The notes: generated by a model not told the origin, from the letters alone. A DNA stretch of 64,000 bases from Oscheius tipulae (GCA_037178975.1 JASJZH010000005.1:8084501-8148500), one strand, 5' to 3'. Shown: positions 18,646 to 31,800, counted from the first letter of the stretch. Translations and numbers: made by a program.

Positions 18646-21600
18646 TTATTCTGTCTCGGTTATCGTGTAGAGCTGATGTTCTGAATCTTCTCTAGCCATC
18701 AGCAGACCAACATCTTCGTCCGGAGGAGAAGATGTACATGGCTCTGAAATACAGTCGATAACTGTTTCTGTCTCTCTATCTTCTAAGTCATACCTTCTTC
18801 CGAATTGGCAGACATCGCATGAACACCCAGAGATCCCATGGATGCCATGATAAGTCCTTGCTGGGTCGTCTTCTTCCTAGAAGTCCTCTTTCGAAGACCG
18901 AAGACCGTTTTCTTGTTTTTTCTGTAAACCAGTTTTGCTTATAAAACTATCTCACTGGTCAAGTCCCCTCGCTCGTCTCTGCAACTGCTTCATGTGGTTC
19001 AAGGCATGTTCCTTCTTCTTCTCGTTCTCTGCCTCCCCCACCAGATTTCGGTTGTTGTAGAACTGAAAAGAGAGGGTCAAATAACTCTGTCTCTGTCTTT
19101 TCTGTACCTGATCCAGAGGATTCTTCAACAGCTGCTTGATTTTAGATACCGATGTCAAATCGTCCGTCGTCTTCTCGATATCCTCGCTCTTGTGATGAGC
19201 ATCTTCTTCATCCAACAGATCTTTAGTGATTTCTCCCGTCTCGACCATCTCTTCGACCCTCTTGAAGCTTCCAGTCGAAGCACTGACTCTCATCGCCTCT
19301 CGGACAGTTGCAGCCCTGTCCATCTCGACCAGTTTGCCCTCTCCCCTCTCGCGTCTCTCGTGGTAGTTCTTTTCCAACAAAGGACGAAGGTATTTACGTG
19401 ACCAGCGTGTCAGAATTGCCTAAAATGTATATGTTGCAGTTCATATTGAACGGCCGTTTATATTGAACGGAACTAGTTCATATTGAACGTTCAATATAAA
19501 CTAGTTCATATTGAACGGTTTCACTCGATTTTTTTTTAGAAATCAAAGCAGCCAAGCGAGCGCGCGCGTTTTGCTAGTGTTTTTTTCTCACATTTCCCCG
19601 TTTTTCCCTGTGTACACAATTTTTATCCTTTCTTTGTTATTTTCTCTCCATAAAAATTTGACAGTATAAATAGCCGTGTTTCAGCGATGGGCTCACAAAT
19701 TACGCCTCAAGAGCAGCTGAAACTCGAGCATAAGAGACGATTTATCGCTAAACTGGAAGACTATATAAGCCAGAGGAAAGATACTCAAATCAAACCCGTT
19801 GAAAATTACAAGAAGATTCTTGGAGCCGTTCAGCAACGTCAAGAAGGGGAGAAATTCCTTAACGATCAGGTCAGGAGAAACTACGCTACAAGGTTAGTCA
19901 TTTTTGTAATCTGCAGCTTTTTCTAGGTTCGAGACTAGCATCATAAATGGAAAAACGGAACTTCTACACAATGGACAGATCGTGTTGACGCCGACACGAG
20001 CTTTCGAACTTCTCTATGTCGCCCATTTGACTGGTGGATGCTGTGGGCGCGATCTGATGTGGCCGAAAGTGAAAAGGTTCTATGGAATAACACAGTTAGC
20101 TTTCCTATCACTCAAAAACTGAAATAATTCAGGAAGCTCGTAACCGAATTCATTTCCTGCTGCTCTATTTGCCCCCTAAAAAAAGGAAAATCGAGGAAAG
20201 GAATCGTTGTCAAGCCTTTGCTGAGCAGCCGAAGAAATCAGCGTTGCCAGGCGAGTATTTTTTCATTACAAATAACAAATTCATCGTATTTAGCTCGATC
20301 TCATAGACATGCAGTCGAAGCCAGACGGAGAATGGAAATTCATCGCCGTTTACCAAGACCATCTTACCAAATACGTCATACTGAGAGCGCTAAAGACAAA
20401 AACGGCTTCTGAAGTAGCTGCACAGGTCAGCACAATCTTCGCTCTTTTCGGTGAGGATTTTTTCTATTTTACTAAAAATATTATAATTAGGACCCCCTGA
20501 AATACTGCAAACGGATAATGGGCGGGAATTTGCAAATAGCACCTTGGAATCACTCATCGCTTTGTGGCCAGGATGCAGGATCATACACGGAAAACCCCGC
20601 CACAGCCAATCCCAAGGCTCCGTCGAACGATGCAACCGTGATGTGGAGGACATAATGTTTGCTGAGATGCTGCGACGACAAACTCCTCACTGGGCTAAAC
20701 TGTTGGACTACGTTCAGTTCGTAAAAAACACTAGATATCATCGAGGAATCGGGAGGACACCGTATAAAGCTATGTTTGGTTAGTTTTCTTTTTTCTCCTA
20801 CATTTCAAACCGTCAGGATATGATTATAGACTCACAAACGACACTCTGAGCATAGCCCATAATCAGGAGGTTCCAATCGACGATAGGCTAGAAGACTTTC
20901 TTCAAATCGAATCCATTGAAGAAGCTGCAGCTGACGAGAAAGAAGAATACGTTGAAGACGAGTACGTTGAAGAAGAGGAAGAAGCCGAGAAATTTTGGAT
21001 CGAGCAGCAGAGAGCAATTGAAAAGGAGAGGGAAGAAGCCAGCCAATCGCTCGAACGACAAGCCGAAAAAATGCTTCGAGCATCAAATACGCAGTCAGTT
21101 TCAATTTCATCGCGTATAAAAAAGATTTTCTTAAGATTTGGTACCGTAGATGTTGGAGTTAGCGTATTGGTGGCGATCCTCGACGTAGATCGACCCAAAA
21201 TAGGAGCTCGAAATCTAATGGCAGTTGTTCTCGAGCAGAAGGATGGATTCTATCGGTAACTCTTGAAATGATGGCGGATTTAGTTATTATTTCAGGCTAG
21301 GTACGTCCAAGGGACGTCTCACACAATGGTACGCCAGGAATCAACTAGATCCACTTCAAGAATCGTTCCTTACTGCTTCAGACGTGCCCGATATCGAACT
21401 GCAGTCGTTCCGATCTGCAGTTGCCCAAGACTCCATTTCAGGAGGCCAAGGACACCAGCATTGTAATTGCAATGGCAAATGTGACACTAATCGTTGCTCC
21501 TGTAAGGCCCATAATGTTAAATGCAACAGCCGTTGTCATAAATTCAATTCAGCTTGTAAAAACAAGTAGCTTTCTTTCTCTTTTCCTTGTGTGATTGTCA

Positions 21601-24600
21601 TTTGCTCAATAAACACTACTCACAACCACAGTTGCAGGGGGAAAACGGGGAAATGTGAGAAAAAAACACTAACAAAACGCGCGCGCTCGCTTGGCTGCTT
21701 CGATTTCTAAAAAAAAATCGAGTGAAACCGTTCAATATGAACTAGTTCAAATTGAACGTTCAATACAAACTAGTTCCGTTCAATATGAACTAGTTCAAAT
21801 TGAACGTTCAATACAAACTAGTTCCGTTCAATATGAACTAGTTTATATTGAACGTTCAATATGAACTGCAACATATATAAGCAAGCATATCGTAACCCTC
21901 TTCCAAGACTCGCGATTGCGCACGCAATTATCGAGGTCAAAATAGTATTTTTAATTTTTCGATGCTTTGCTATACACCTTTTAACTATAAAGATTATAAA
22001 GGTTGCACAGTAAATTGGGACTTACCACATAGCCGTAGTCCTTGTAGCCACAAATAATCTCGATTCCTTGGGAGAGATGACCAATCATGCCCCGATTGAA
22101 TTCCATAAACATGTAAAACTTGTCCTCCTTCCTGGCTAGGCGAATGTTGAGGAAGCGGACCAGGAACTTGATGGTCATTCCCTGAAACATTTTCGAGTAC
22201 AGAGACGAATCTCCAAGGGTTTGCAAACAGCAAAAGTAACTCGCTTCACACCAACTGTGAACTCTTTGATAGCAGCTGGTTTTCGAATCCCGCTGCGCAT
22301 CGATACTGATCGTGAAGAGTTAGTGCGTTACATTCGACTTACAGGTATAGTGAAAACTGCTGCACACCAACTATTTAACCAAGGATCACGATACGTAGCT
22401 GCTCTGTATCTCGCTGCGTATCAACCACCATGGTTCAGAGTTGATGCGCTGCATTAGGACTACTGCACTAAGAGCTCTCACTTGAAGGAAGACGGTGAAG
22501 ATGATGACCATGTAAGTAGCTGACAGCAGTGTGTCCTTGATGGCAACATCATTGGAAATCATGAAGGCGAGACAGAAGGATACGGCTCCTCGCAGACCGC
22601 CATATGCCTAGAATCCTTTGAGCTCAATCGGAAAGCCAACTGACCATAATGAGTTGCTCCTCGAAGGAGATGAATCGGACACCTCCTGTGAAATGATTGA
22701 CAATGTAGGTTAAGAAGAATACCACTGAAAGAGTTTTCTATTGCAACATAATAGCGAGACATACCAGCTGCTCTGACGAAGATACAGAGAAGGACAGAGT
22801 ACAGGGAGAAGAGGGGATGCCATTCGGACCAGAACCATTCCTGCTCATTGACCAGCATCACGCCCAGGACGATAAAGATGAGGGATTCTGCTACGGCACT
22901 AGAATTTGTTCTCTTAACTTGCCAATTTTCCCCTGTCAGGTCCTGTCAATTGTATGCACCGAGACGCTAGGCGAAATGAGGCGCAGCCGCTCGTCTGTCT
23001 AAATGTCTTTCAAAACATGTAGATTCGTCGTTTTCTCACAGCCTGTCAGTCCTCGTATTCTTCTTACCCTCCCAGCTAGTCCACTTCACATTTCGTAAAG
23101 CTGTCCCATCTGTCCTTTTCACTATTTCCGGTAACTACTAAAATGAAAATCTAGTTCCAAGAATGAACCTGTCATTTACTCTTTCGAATAACATGTCAGC
23201 TTTGGTTCCAGTCCAAGGACATAGCCACAAACGAAGGCGGATTGTTTCGAGCAACTACACAAACAGAGCCACCTTTATGACTCTGGCTCGGTCTGTTCCC
23301 CCGTTAATTCACGCCTGATAAGCTGGTTTGTTCTTTCTGTGATTGTCTTTGATGCCTTACCTGGTGACTTTGGTAAAGTAGGTCACACTGATATAGGACT
23401 TCGAGGCGATGTTGCTACAGGCGTAGTGGGATTGGAAGAGGCCGCAGGCAATTATTCTGAACAAGATTGAAAGTGACAGTAACAGTCTCACCCAATGATT
23501 CCAGAGAAATGGAAGAGTTCACTGCCCATGTAGGAAAGATACGCGAATCCGAAGAGAAACACCGGCTCGACAACTGTCAATCTAGTTTTAGACATCTTTC
23601 AAAATACCTCGAACATGCTCGGTATATCTGGTGATGAGAGTCGAGAGCAGCCCACAGATCAGTCCGATGAAAAGACCGCCCAGAGAGACACACAGAAAGG
23701 CGGCGAATCCTAGCAGAATCTGAGACATTCGAAATTTCCAAAAGGGGGAATGGCTACGTCGGAGAAGTGAAACTCTTCGAGCTCCTTGAATTCAACGAGG
23801 AGATTATAACAGACGACAGTCACGGCGTCGTTCAGAAGAGACTCGCCGAAGACCATAAAGTAGAGCATCTTGTTGACTCCGACCTCTTGGAAGATTGCCA
23901 AGACCTGAAGTGTTCCCGTGAGCCTTAGTTTAAGTAAGTCCCCGAAAGTGCAACTTTACCGCATCATTTGTCCCATCTCAAAACTCTGGTCTGTAGGGAT
24001 CGAACCCGGGCCAGTTGTTTCACACAACTCCATTCTGGGTGGCGTTCAACATTCTGTTCTCTTGTACGTTCTTTGTCGCCTTTTTTAGAGAAAATTATCT
24101 TACCGCAACAGGATCGACAGCTGCAATCAGTGAGGCAAAGAGGAGACAGTCGAGCGGGCCAATCCGAAAACTGCCCATCATTCCGAGCTCGGAGAAGACG
24201 ATGAGAAATCCGCCGATGAGGACAATGTTCAGAATTGTACCCTAGACATATAGTCACACGGTTTCATGAAGAAAACTCACGACCACTGCGTAGATGACAA
24301 TCGTTCCGATATTCTCGACAAAAGCCTTGTCTTTGAGCGAGTAGGCGGCCTCCAGAATGATCGGCGGCAGTAGGAAGAAAAAGAAGGTTTTCGAGTTGAA
24401 CTCGAGGAATTTGATAGAGTCATGCGTTGTGTCACCACTTACAAAATATTTGAATTTTTTAAAATTCTGGCTTACATAAAAAAAAATCCGCAAGCGACTC
24501 CGACCAGGATGAGAGCACACGATTCTGGGATCACAGACTGTACCCAGGGTACGTGGTGGTAGACTGAACTTGGATTGTCTCTCTGTCACTCCTTATGACC

Positions 24601-24924
24601 TACAGAGTTTAAAAAGTCCGATGACAATGATGAACAAGGTGAGCATGAGGGGTTCTTTCACATACTCGAACTTCCAAGAGGACACCTTGATTCCATGGGG
24701 CTCGTGGTGGTGATCCTCATGTAAGTCCCCATGTTCTTGATCAATTAGCTTATGCAGAACAGATCTAAACCAATCAAAATGACACTCCTAGACGCTACCT
24801 TCCGACACCGTTGCTGTCCGCGTACTCGAGGATATCCATCCAGAACTCGGTCTCATTGTCCAGATTGACCTCGATGGCCAAGGAAACCAGTATGGGTAGG
24901 AAGAGAAGGAGGATGGCGCGCATT
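18646..24924 (-). CDS. Na+/H+ exchanger (NHE/NHX, CPA1 family)
   Basis: A multi-pass membrane antiporter. The minus-strand start at 24924 gives [19 protein letters not shown], a signal-peptide-like N-terminus. Recognisable exons follow: a His-rich segment and [19 protein letters not shown] (about 24710-24610); [18 protein letters not shown] (about 24550); [19 protein letters not shown] (near 24370), equivalent to the amiloride-site motif; AAVDPVAV and [17 protein letters not shown] (24130-23820), the family signature; [20 protein letters not shown] (23550); [20 protein letters not shown] (22660); [14 protein letters not shown] (22150). A cytosolic tail is encoded at 19421-18952, 18915-18790 and 18735-18646. 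The intron between 22025 and 19421 contains the Ginger-like transposon in opposite orientation, with its left end about 12 nt from the 3' splice site. The coding frame is otherwise intact. Confidence 0.88.
19432..21873 (+). mobile_element. Ginger-like DNA transposon, probably complete (2,442 bp)
   Basis: The ends are inverted: TGTTGCAGTTCATATTGAAC at 19432 and its reverse complement ending at 21873. TATA lies directly outside both ends and can be read as a 4-bp target duplication. Subterminal regions are arrays of GTTCATATTGAACG and GAACTAGTTC palindromes: two units at the left and at least three units of about 53 bp at the right (21728-21860). The inner flanks also match in inverted orientation (GCGCGCGTTTTG at 19563-19574; CAAAACGCGCGC near 21675). 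One gene, encoding an integrase-type DDE transposase, fills the interior. As I recall, TGTNR ends and 4-bp duplications are features of Ginger elements. Insertion is in an exchanger intron. Confidence 0.8.
19687..21569 (+). CDS. Integrase-like DDE transposase with C-terminal CXC cysteine domain
   Basis: ATG 19687 opens [20 protein letters not shown]. Small GT-AG introns (for example 19893-19926 and 20780-20816) join exons to the stop at 21569. An integrase zinc-binding-like segment ([18 protein letters not shown], then CCSICP) has a decayed second His. The rve core follows: DLIDMQ (near 20302), [10 protein letters not shown] (near 20510) and [11 protein letters not shown] (near 20610), giving the D, D and E. 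An acidic coiled stretch (20930-21060) leads to a C-terminal region with [12 protein letters not shown]. The protein ends with [15 protein letters not shown] and [15 protein letters not shown], a CXC/tesmin-like cluster also known from KRBA2-like integrases. I see no frame break, so the element could be autonomous. Confidence 0.82.
22236..22456. repeat. Inverted-repeat element related to GCGCACCAACT family
   Basis: CTTCACACCAACTGTGA at the left, an internal GCACACCAACT near 22361 and AGTTGATGCGCTGC at the right suggest a decayed or compound copy. It lies in an exchanger intron. Confidence 0.4.
23985..24042 (-). repeat. tRNA-like 3' half in exchanger intron
   Basis: The minus strand reads AACTGGCCCGGGTTCGATCC, a B box in a stem. 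The 5' half is poorly preserved. Confidence 0.45.
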
Positions 24925-25872
24925 GTGGAGCAGGTGTAGGAGCCGGACACGACTGCTCTCCCTCTGATAAAAGACCCATTAAAGACGGCGCCGTCATCGA
25001 GGTTTACTCTCTCCTGAAAGGGAAGAACTCAACTGTCTAGAGAGGACACGACTGTCTAGGACGCTCTGTGAAAAGAACAAGGGGACATGAAAGTTCCGCT
25101 GCGCAATAACTCCTTTTCAGATCTCTCAGCGTGCTGAGCTGGGGTCACACCTTGTAGCCAGTTTTGCAAAAAACACTACTGCACTGATTGATAGTCAAAG
25201 TTAGCATTTCTTCGGGCGTATAAAGTAGCCATGCGGATCTTTTTGTCTGCTTCTGCAGAGTTAATTAGAAGTTCGTTCTTGTTTACTATAATCCGATGAG
25301 ACTTAGAACTGTCCCAAAGATCCCGAGCAAGGAGCTCTCGCCGCTGCCGACAGCCAGGGAACCAACTTGTGAGCCTGAACATCAGTTTCAGTTTGCCTCT
25401 ATGATGAACTGTCATGTAAGTCTGCACAGATGGTTTGAAATGGACAAGGATGAAACATTCTTGTGCATCTCAGAAGCCTAAAAACAGCAGCTGACTTTGA
25501 TGGCTGTTGACTCACAATCAAAAAGTGAGTAGGAGAGACAACTCATTAAGTCTTATCACAGAGTTTCGATGACTAGCAACATTGCCATGCTCTGAACTAG
25601 TAGAACTCTGTCGGTACATCATTGGAATTCCCAACCGTTTGTAACTTCGTTGCGGACCCATTGCCCCAAGTATAGTGGGTCAGCATTAAGTCCTCAGTCA
25701 AATTACTAAAGAAGTTTCATTGGGCCATTGAGTTTGTCTCAATGGGTCTCGCAACGAAGTTTTCAAAGGACTGTTATTTTCTTTACAGATTTTTGGCCAG
25801 TATGTACAGTAAAAAAAGTTTTATTGAGTTTGGACAATAGTATGACAGTACATATACCGGTGCAGTATTCTT
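24925..25872. other. Intergenic between exchanger and CSB genes
   Basis: No gene is evident. It holds the 120-bp foldback at 25643-25762 and would contain the exchanger promoter. Confidence 0.4.
25643..25762. repeat. Small foldback element
   Basis: AACTTCGTTGCGGACCCATTG and, inverted, CAATGGGTCTCGCAACGAAGT bound about 120 bp. This is a short non-autonomous inverted-repeat element. Confidence 0.6.
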
Positions 25873-28800
25873 TTACCTATACTCATCCCTAACTGTCCAC
25901 TCTTTCCGCAGCTCATTGAACGAGGCGATTTTCTTCAAAATGGCCCGGAAGTGGGCCTGGTCAGTCGGCTTTATCGAGTCCTAAAAACCAGCAAGTCTAC
26001 TGAACTGTTCGCTCTTGCCTTGAATTTTTCAACAATTTCGGACGTGTACGCGGTGCCGCTTTTCCTCAAAAGGAATTCCTTCACCTTACTGGCCATCTTT
26101 CCATATTTGTCGTCGCTGTTCAGCTGAAAACAAGCTAGTAAAAACTTTAGTGGCTGCTGTCATAACATTTCGCACTTTCGTTATCGGCTGCTATCGCGCT
26201 GGAACTGTGTGAGCTAACAGACACAGATGCGAAGCAGCTCAAAGACATAAAAATCAGAGGAATCTAATCAGGGTGACAGGGGAAGAGAGGGGGACTGTTC
26301 TCTGAAGATCAATGACGCAGTCCTTTGGCTAGAGTTTGCAGTCATGTCCCTGCCTGAAACGGGTCGACGCCTTTGCCGCATAGCGCAGTCGGTTAGAGCC
26401 CCGACTAGGGAGCAGAGAGTGTCGGGTTCGATCCCGAGGCTTAACAAGAGTATTTGCCTTGTAAGCCGAAAAGTTGTCTTTTAGAGTTCTGAAGCACCAG
26501 TTATCTTGAATTTGCGCTCTGAATTCAAAACCTAGGGACTTTGGGTCACGCCATGAAAATACTGGGATTACGGTAATGAACAAACCATATAGTCTGTTCA
26601 CAAAAACAACCAAACGATCAGGCATCGCGGGCTTTTTTTTGGCGCGGATTCAAAGGGCTAAAAATTAGCTTCAAGTATTTCGTTCATCAAACAATTTCAT
26701 CTTTTCCCGTATTTTTAGCTATTTTTCCGTTTTGTTTTTTGTTAAAACAGAATATTCCGGTTAAAACAAGCGAAAATGGTGAAAAACGATGTAAAAGACG
26801 AAGAAAAATGATTGAAAAGATGAACTTATTGAAATTCTAACCAATTTTGAGCTGTTTGAATCCGCGCCAAAAAAAAAGCCCGCGATGCCTGGTCGTTTGG
26901 TTGTTTTTTTTGTGAACAGACTATACCTCCAGTTCTCCCTCAATCGCTCCCATCTTTTTCTGCCGCTTTTTCATGGCCTCGAAGAAACTTCCGCCAGCTG
27001 ACCGACCACTGAATGCCGTCTCCTCGTCCGAACTATCCTTCGACGTTTTCTGTTCCATTCGATTGTCTTTTCTTAGCCTCGAAAGGAAACCACTTCCACC
27101 TCTGTTTCTGAGGCTGGCCGCAGCAGCCTTGGCCACTTTTTCCGCCTCCTTCTCAACCAGCTTGTAGGAGGGTAGTTCCAAGACGACCTCGTCGTGTTTC
27201 ATAGCACTTCGGACCCCCGTTGACTCCAAAAGATGGCCAAGTACGTAATCGTCCGAGTTCTGAACAAATCGTTGGTCGAATATTGTGAGGGTTTCAAGCC
27301 TTTTCCACCTTCTTCGACCTCTTCTCCTTTTTCGTCTTATGCTTTTTCTGCTTGACCAGGCCGGGAATGCCATGCTCGCCATCCAGCTTGGCTACGGATT
27401 CTGTCGGGGCAGTGAAGAAGTCTGTTCTTCTGAAAGTGAAAAGATACAAAAAGCAGAAAGAGTTGAAACTTTGCCAACTTTCGAGCCATTTCTCTGAGCA
27501 TCGCCTTCCGTTCCTCTGTCAACGAGCTCTCTCCTTCATCTTCCACCTCTTCTTTGGCCTCTTTTTTCGGTTTTCGTTCCTTTCTGGTCTCATCAAAGTA
27601 GTTGTTCTTGTTCAGTTCGGTAGTCTCTCCAGCGAACAGGGCTCCAGTTTCCGTGCCTTGATCGTTCTGAAGACATCAGCCTTTTATACCTACTTTAAAC
27701 TCTAAAAATGATGCCATGTTCTCTCGACTATCAATCAGTGCAGTTTTGGTTTTTTTTCTATTTTGTTTCCTAGTTAAGGCGGACCAAGGACCATCACAGA
27801 ATCTTTCCTATATTCTATAGAGTTGTGTCCCCGCTTACATCTGCCCAGCTGTCTCTCTCTCTCTCATCCCTTTTCCACGTCCGTCCAATCTTTAAAAGCT
27901 CTCCCTCTTCCTAAGAGAGCTAAAGGAGAAAGAAAGCTATAAAAAACTCGGCCGTTCCACGGCAAAACAAATCGAAAAACTTTTTTTTTTTTTTTAAATG
28001 CAAAAATGACTGGATGTCTGGGGGTATTGAGAAGGCTGCACAGTTACGAACTGCTCACGGGCGCTATCCAGCCACTGCGACGCGCGGAGGTTTTTGCCTG
28101 CTCCCTTTCGGGCCTGAGCCATACACCTCTCCTTGACCGCCCAGGACACCAGACCCTACGGCCTGGAACCCTTGGCGACGCCTCGCTTGGCTTGGACGCC
28201 CGGTCGCCACAGTCGTGACAGCACAGAGCTCCTCCCCTCACACCATCCACTCCAGTCTACGGTCCAAGCTAACTCACAATCGCCCGCCACGGCGATCCGT
28301 GGTCTAGCGCATTTCTCCCCGAGAGACATGCAAGAGGATGGCGCGATGCAATTGCTGGGGGAGAGTACTATAGAGTCCCCCCTATTTAAATGCTCAACAC
28401 TGCATTTTTGACCATTTTGATGTTCTACGAAGTTGTAGAGCAGATCAAGAGCTACAACTTTGTAGAGCATCACAACACTCGAAAATGTCGAAAAAAAGTT
28501 TTTGGTAGGAAATCGGCAAATTACCTTATCTGCAAGACTGAACAACTCGTGGAGATCATTCGTCTTGAAGAATCTCCTTTGTTTTGGGTCTTTCAGGATC
28601 CTGTTGCTCAAGAATTGCTTGAATATCTGCCGGTGATAGATCTTCTCCTCGATGGTCCCGCTCGAAATCAGTCTGTAGATGGTCACGTCTCTGTTCTGCC
28701 CAATCCTCCAGGCCCTCTCACGTGCCTGGGCATCGGTCTAAAAGGGGGATTTTGTTGTTAATGAGACAAATTACTGAAGGATTCCAATCAGGGTCGAAGA

Positions 28801-31800
28801 TAAGTACCTGAAAATGTTTATGTCATGGGGTTTGGTCATGGGGATTCACCTTATTTGCACCGGTCAAGTTGACACCCAGTCCACCGACTCTCGTTGTAAG
28901 CAGGAAGACATTGATCGTAGGATTCTAGAAAACTGTCACTGTCACTACCATATCGTAACACTGTCACTTCGCTGACATACCTGATTGAAATCGTGAACAA
29001 GTTTCTGTCTCGCTCCAATACTGGTCGAACCATCCATTCGGAGGTAGGAATAGCCCTCACAGATGAGCAAAGTCTCCAATATATCCAACATTTGTCTACT
29101 TTGACTGAACAACAATGTCTTGTTCGTTCCTCTTCTCCACAAATCGAGGATGCTTCTGACGACGACCATCTTTCCGCTCCGCTTGTACCAGCCGTATGCC
29201 ATTGTTGGATCAGCTTCCAGATCGTGTTCTTCGAATCTGTTGGGACCGCCGTTCACGAGATCGGGATGGTTGCAGAGCTTGCGGAGAGTGATGAGTCCAG
29301 CGAAGGGATCCATAGTTCCTGCAAAAGAAAGAAATCTAAACTTCTCAGTGCGTCAGTTCTAATAGATAGGTGAACAGAGAAGAACTAGCTGGCTGCCAGG
29401 TCAAAATGACATGGATATGACCATACTTGACGACAGACAAGGTACGCAGTTTGCAATACGTTCAATCTTTTACCTTTCAGAATCGTCCTACACTCTCTTG
29501 AGGTCAAATACTCCTTATAGAGACTCCTTTGCTCGTCTGTAATCTCACAGAAGAGGACCTGCTCGTTCTTGTTCGGGAGCTCTAGACTGACTTGGACGTC
29601 CATCTTCATCCTCCTCAGAATGTAAGGATTGATAGCATCTCTGAAAAATTATTTGTCAGTGACACTTCTTCTATTTCAAGCTTACCTCAAAACAACAGCA
29701 CACTTATAGGCAGTAGTCGACTGTATATCCGAGGCGTTCGCATACCCACCCTGGGTGATCGGTACGGCAAACTTTTCCGTGAAACTTTTCAACGACCCCA
29801 GAAGGCCAGGGTATATGAAATCTATGAGCGACCAGAGCTCCTTAAGATTGTTCTGCATCGGGGAACCGGACAGAATCAGCCGATGTGGGGTCGGGAGATC
29901 CTTGAGCGCCAAAGTTGCCTGTGACTCCGGGTTGCGGATTTTGTGTCCCTCATCCAGGACTACATAATGCCATCGGCGCTTTACCAGACTCTTTTGCATT
30001 TTGGTGAATGTGGCGTAAGAAGTTATCAGAACGGTACCTCCTCTGTAAGTTGCAGAATTTTGAAAAGTATCGTAGCCTGTTTGTGACTTTCGATCACGTC
30101 CATGCGCTCACGCTCATGTGCCCTGCTAACAGGCACGGGGTTCGCCCCATAGCTCAGTCAGTTTGCGCTCCGACTAAGGATTCGGATGAGTCCGGTTCGA
30201 TTCCCGCTTCTGGTAAACATTTTTGCCTGTTCTTGAAACACCCTCTGGAGAAGTTTCTTGGCTCACCTTCGACCAGCCATCATCTTATTGATCAGGGCCG
30301 ACTTGCTACCCGAAAAGCTCCCTGCAGTGGAATGTAGGACCGCCACACGACATCTAGGCATCCAGGTGTGGAACTCTCGAACCCATTGCTGCATTAACGT
30401 TGCCGGGCATACAATCAGGGTTGGACCAAGGCCTGTGTAACTGAAAGAGCAGTGGTTTGTGTTTAGAGAAGAATCCCTTACTCTACAGCGTAGTCTCTCT
30501 CCTGTGTCTCATCCAGTGCTCGAAGGAAGGCGATGACCTATAAAGAATATGAATGTATCAAATCTCTAAAGAGCCTGCCTGTATAGTCTTGCCGAGCCCC
30601 ATCTCGTCAGCAAGGATACCTCCGACATTTTGATCATGTAACTCACACAGCCATCGGGTTCCCGTTTTTTGGTATCTGAACTTCTTTCTAAACTCGAGTC
30701 TCTCCTATGACTCACTTGTACAGTCTGCTCCAAACGGTCTGACTTATTCTGTATGTTTTCTTGATCGTTCGGAACGAGTCAGTTTCTTCAGCTGGTAGGC
30801 TATCTAGGCGTGCTTGGAAATCCAAGTCATTCCCGTCGTCCTTGAAGGATTTGGATATCTCCACGGCTTTTCTGTAAGACACCAAGATTGGTTTTCATGG
30901 AACACTTCAGTCTCTCTCAAACGTAGTTGATCAGAAGATAGATGCTGGACTCAAGATTGTAAGGGGTGCCTCCGCCCAAAGTTTCATTGGTGAAAGGGAA
31001 TGGAATACATCTCTGTACAGGAGTACACTTTCTAGTTCCTTCAAAGTTCCTGTCAACCTATCCTGAAAATAGACGAACAACGTCCAGAAATAGGCATCCA
31101 TTGTCTGTATTCATTTGCGCTGTCTCACCCGAAGTAGGGATGGAAAATTTGGTCCGGTTGACGTAAACATTATGGCCAGGTATGCCCTACTCACAGCATC
31201 CTGCTCACAGAATTTGGTCTACTTACTATTCCTAGACACTTTCTCTATCCTTCAGCAGTCGCAAAACCTTTTTCTTCGTTCAACTCTAAGAAATCGAGTA
31301 AAACCCGTAAAGGAGACCCTGTGGTAGAGCAACAGAAAATTGGACTCGATGAAGATGAGGTAGACCGTCGATTTCTGCGTAAACTGCCGATTTATCACAG
31401 AGATACCCAATAAACGTGCGTCTCCTGTATTGTCAAAGTTTCCCCAAAACAATATAACTTTGAAAGAGACCCACCGTTTCCTAGATTTCTTCACCACAGG
31501 CTTCGTCGAAGGTCCGGGTTTCTCCTCTTCCCAGACCTCTTCTTCCGAAGGAAGATAGTCATCACTGTCACTGATTTCTCCTTCCTCAAGCTCTAAACTC
31601 TCTCAGTTTACTATTTTTTTAATTCTTCCCGACCTTCTCTCTTCAACTCAAAAGGCGTCTTTTCTCCGAGACGAATCGTCTCGGGCAGATTCATTAGTTC
31701 GTCGAATCTTGTCCCATCCTGGGCTGGGGAGCAGCCCAACTCGTCCAGGATCTGATTTTTGCTCCAACTTATATTGATTTCCCATATACCAACCTCTTTT

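Noticed and set aside
19432-21873. Gypsy-type LTR retrotransposon
   Set aside because: The integrase is related, but there is no reverse transcriptase, RNase H or protease, and the ends are inverted rather than direct repeats.
19432-21873. Introner-type element creating a new intron
   Set aside because: About 150 nt of non-element intron sequence and a normal GTAAGT donor precede the element, so it inserted into an existing intron.
26376-26460. Functional tRNA gene
   Set aside because: The A and B boxes are good, but the T-stem pairs fully only with a 6-nt loop, the D-stem is poor and there is no clear anticodon loop. Its many degenerate relatives point to a tRNA-derived repeat.
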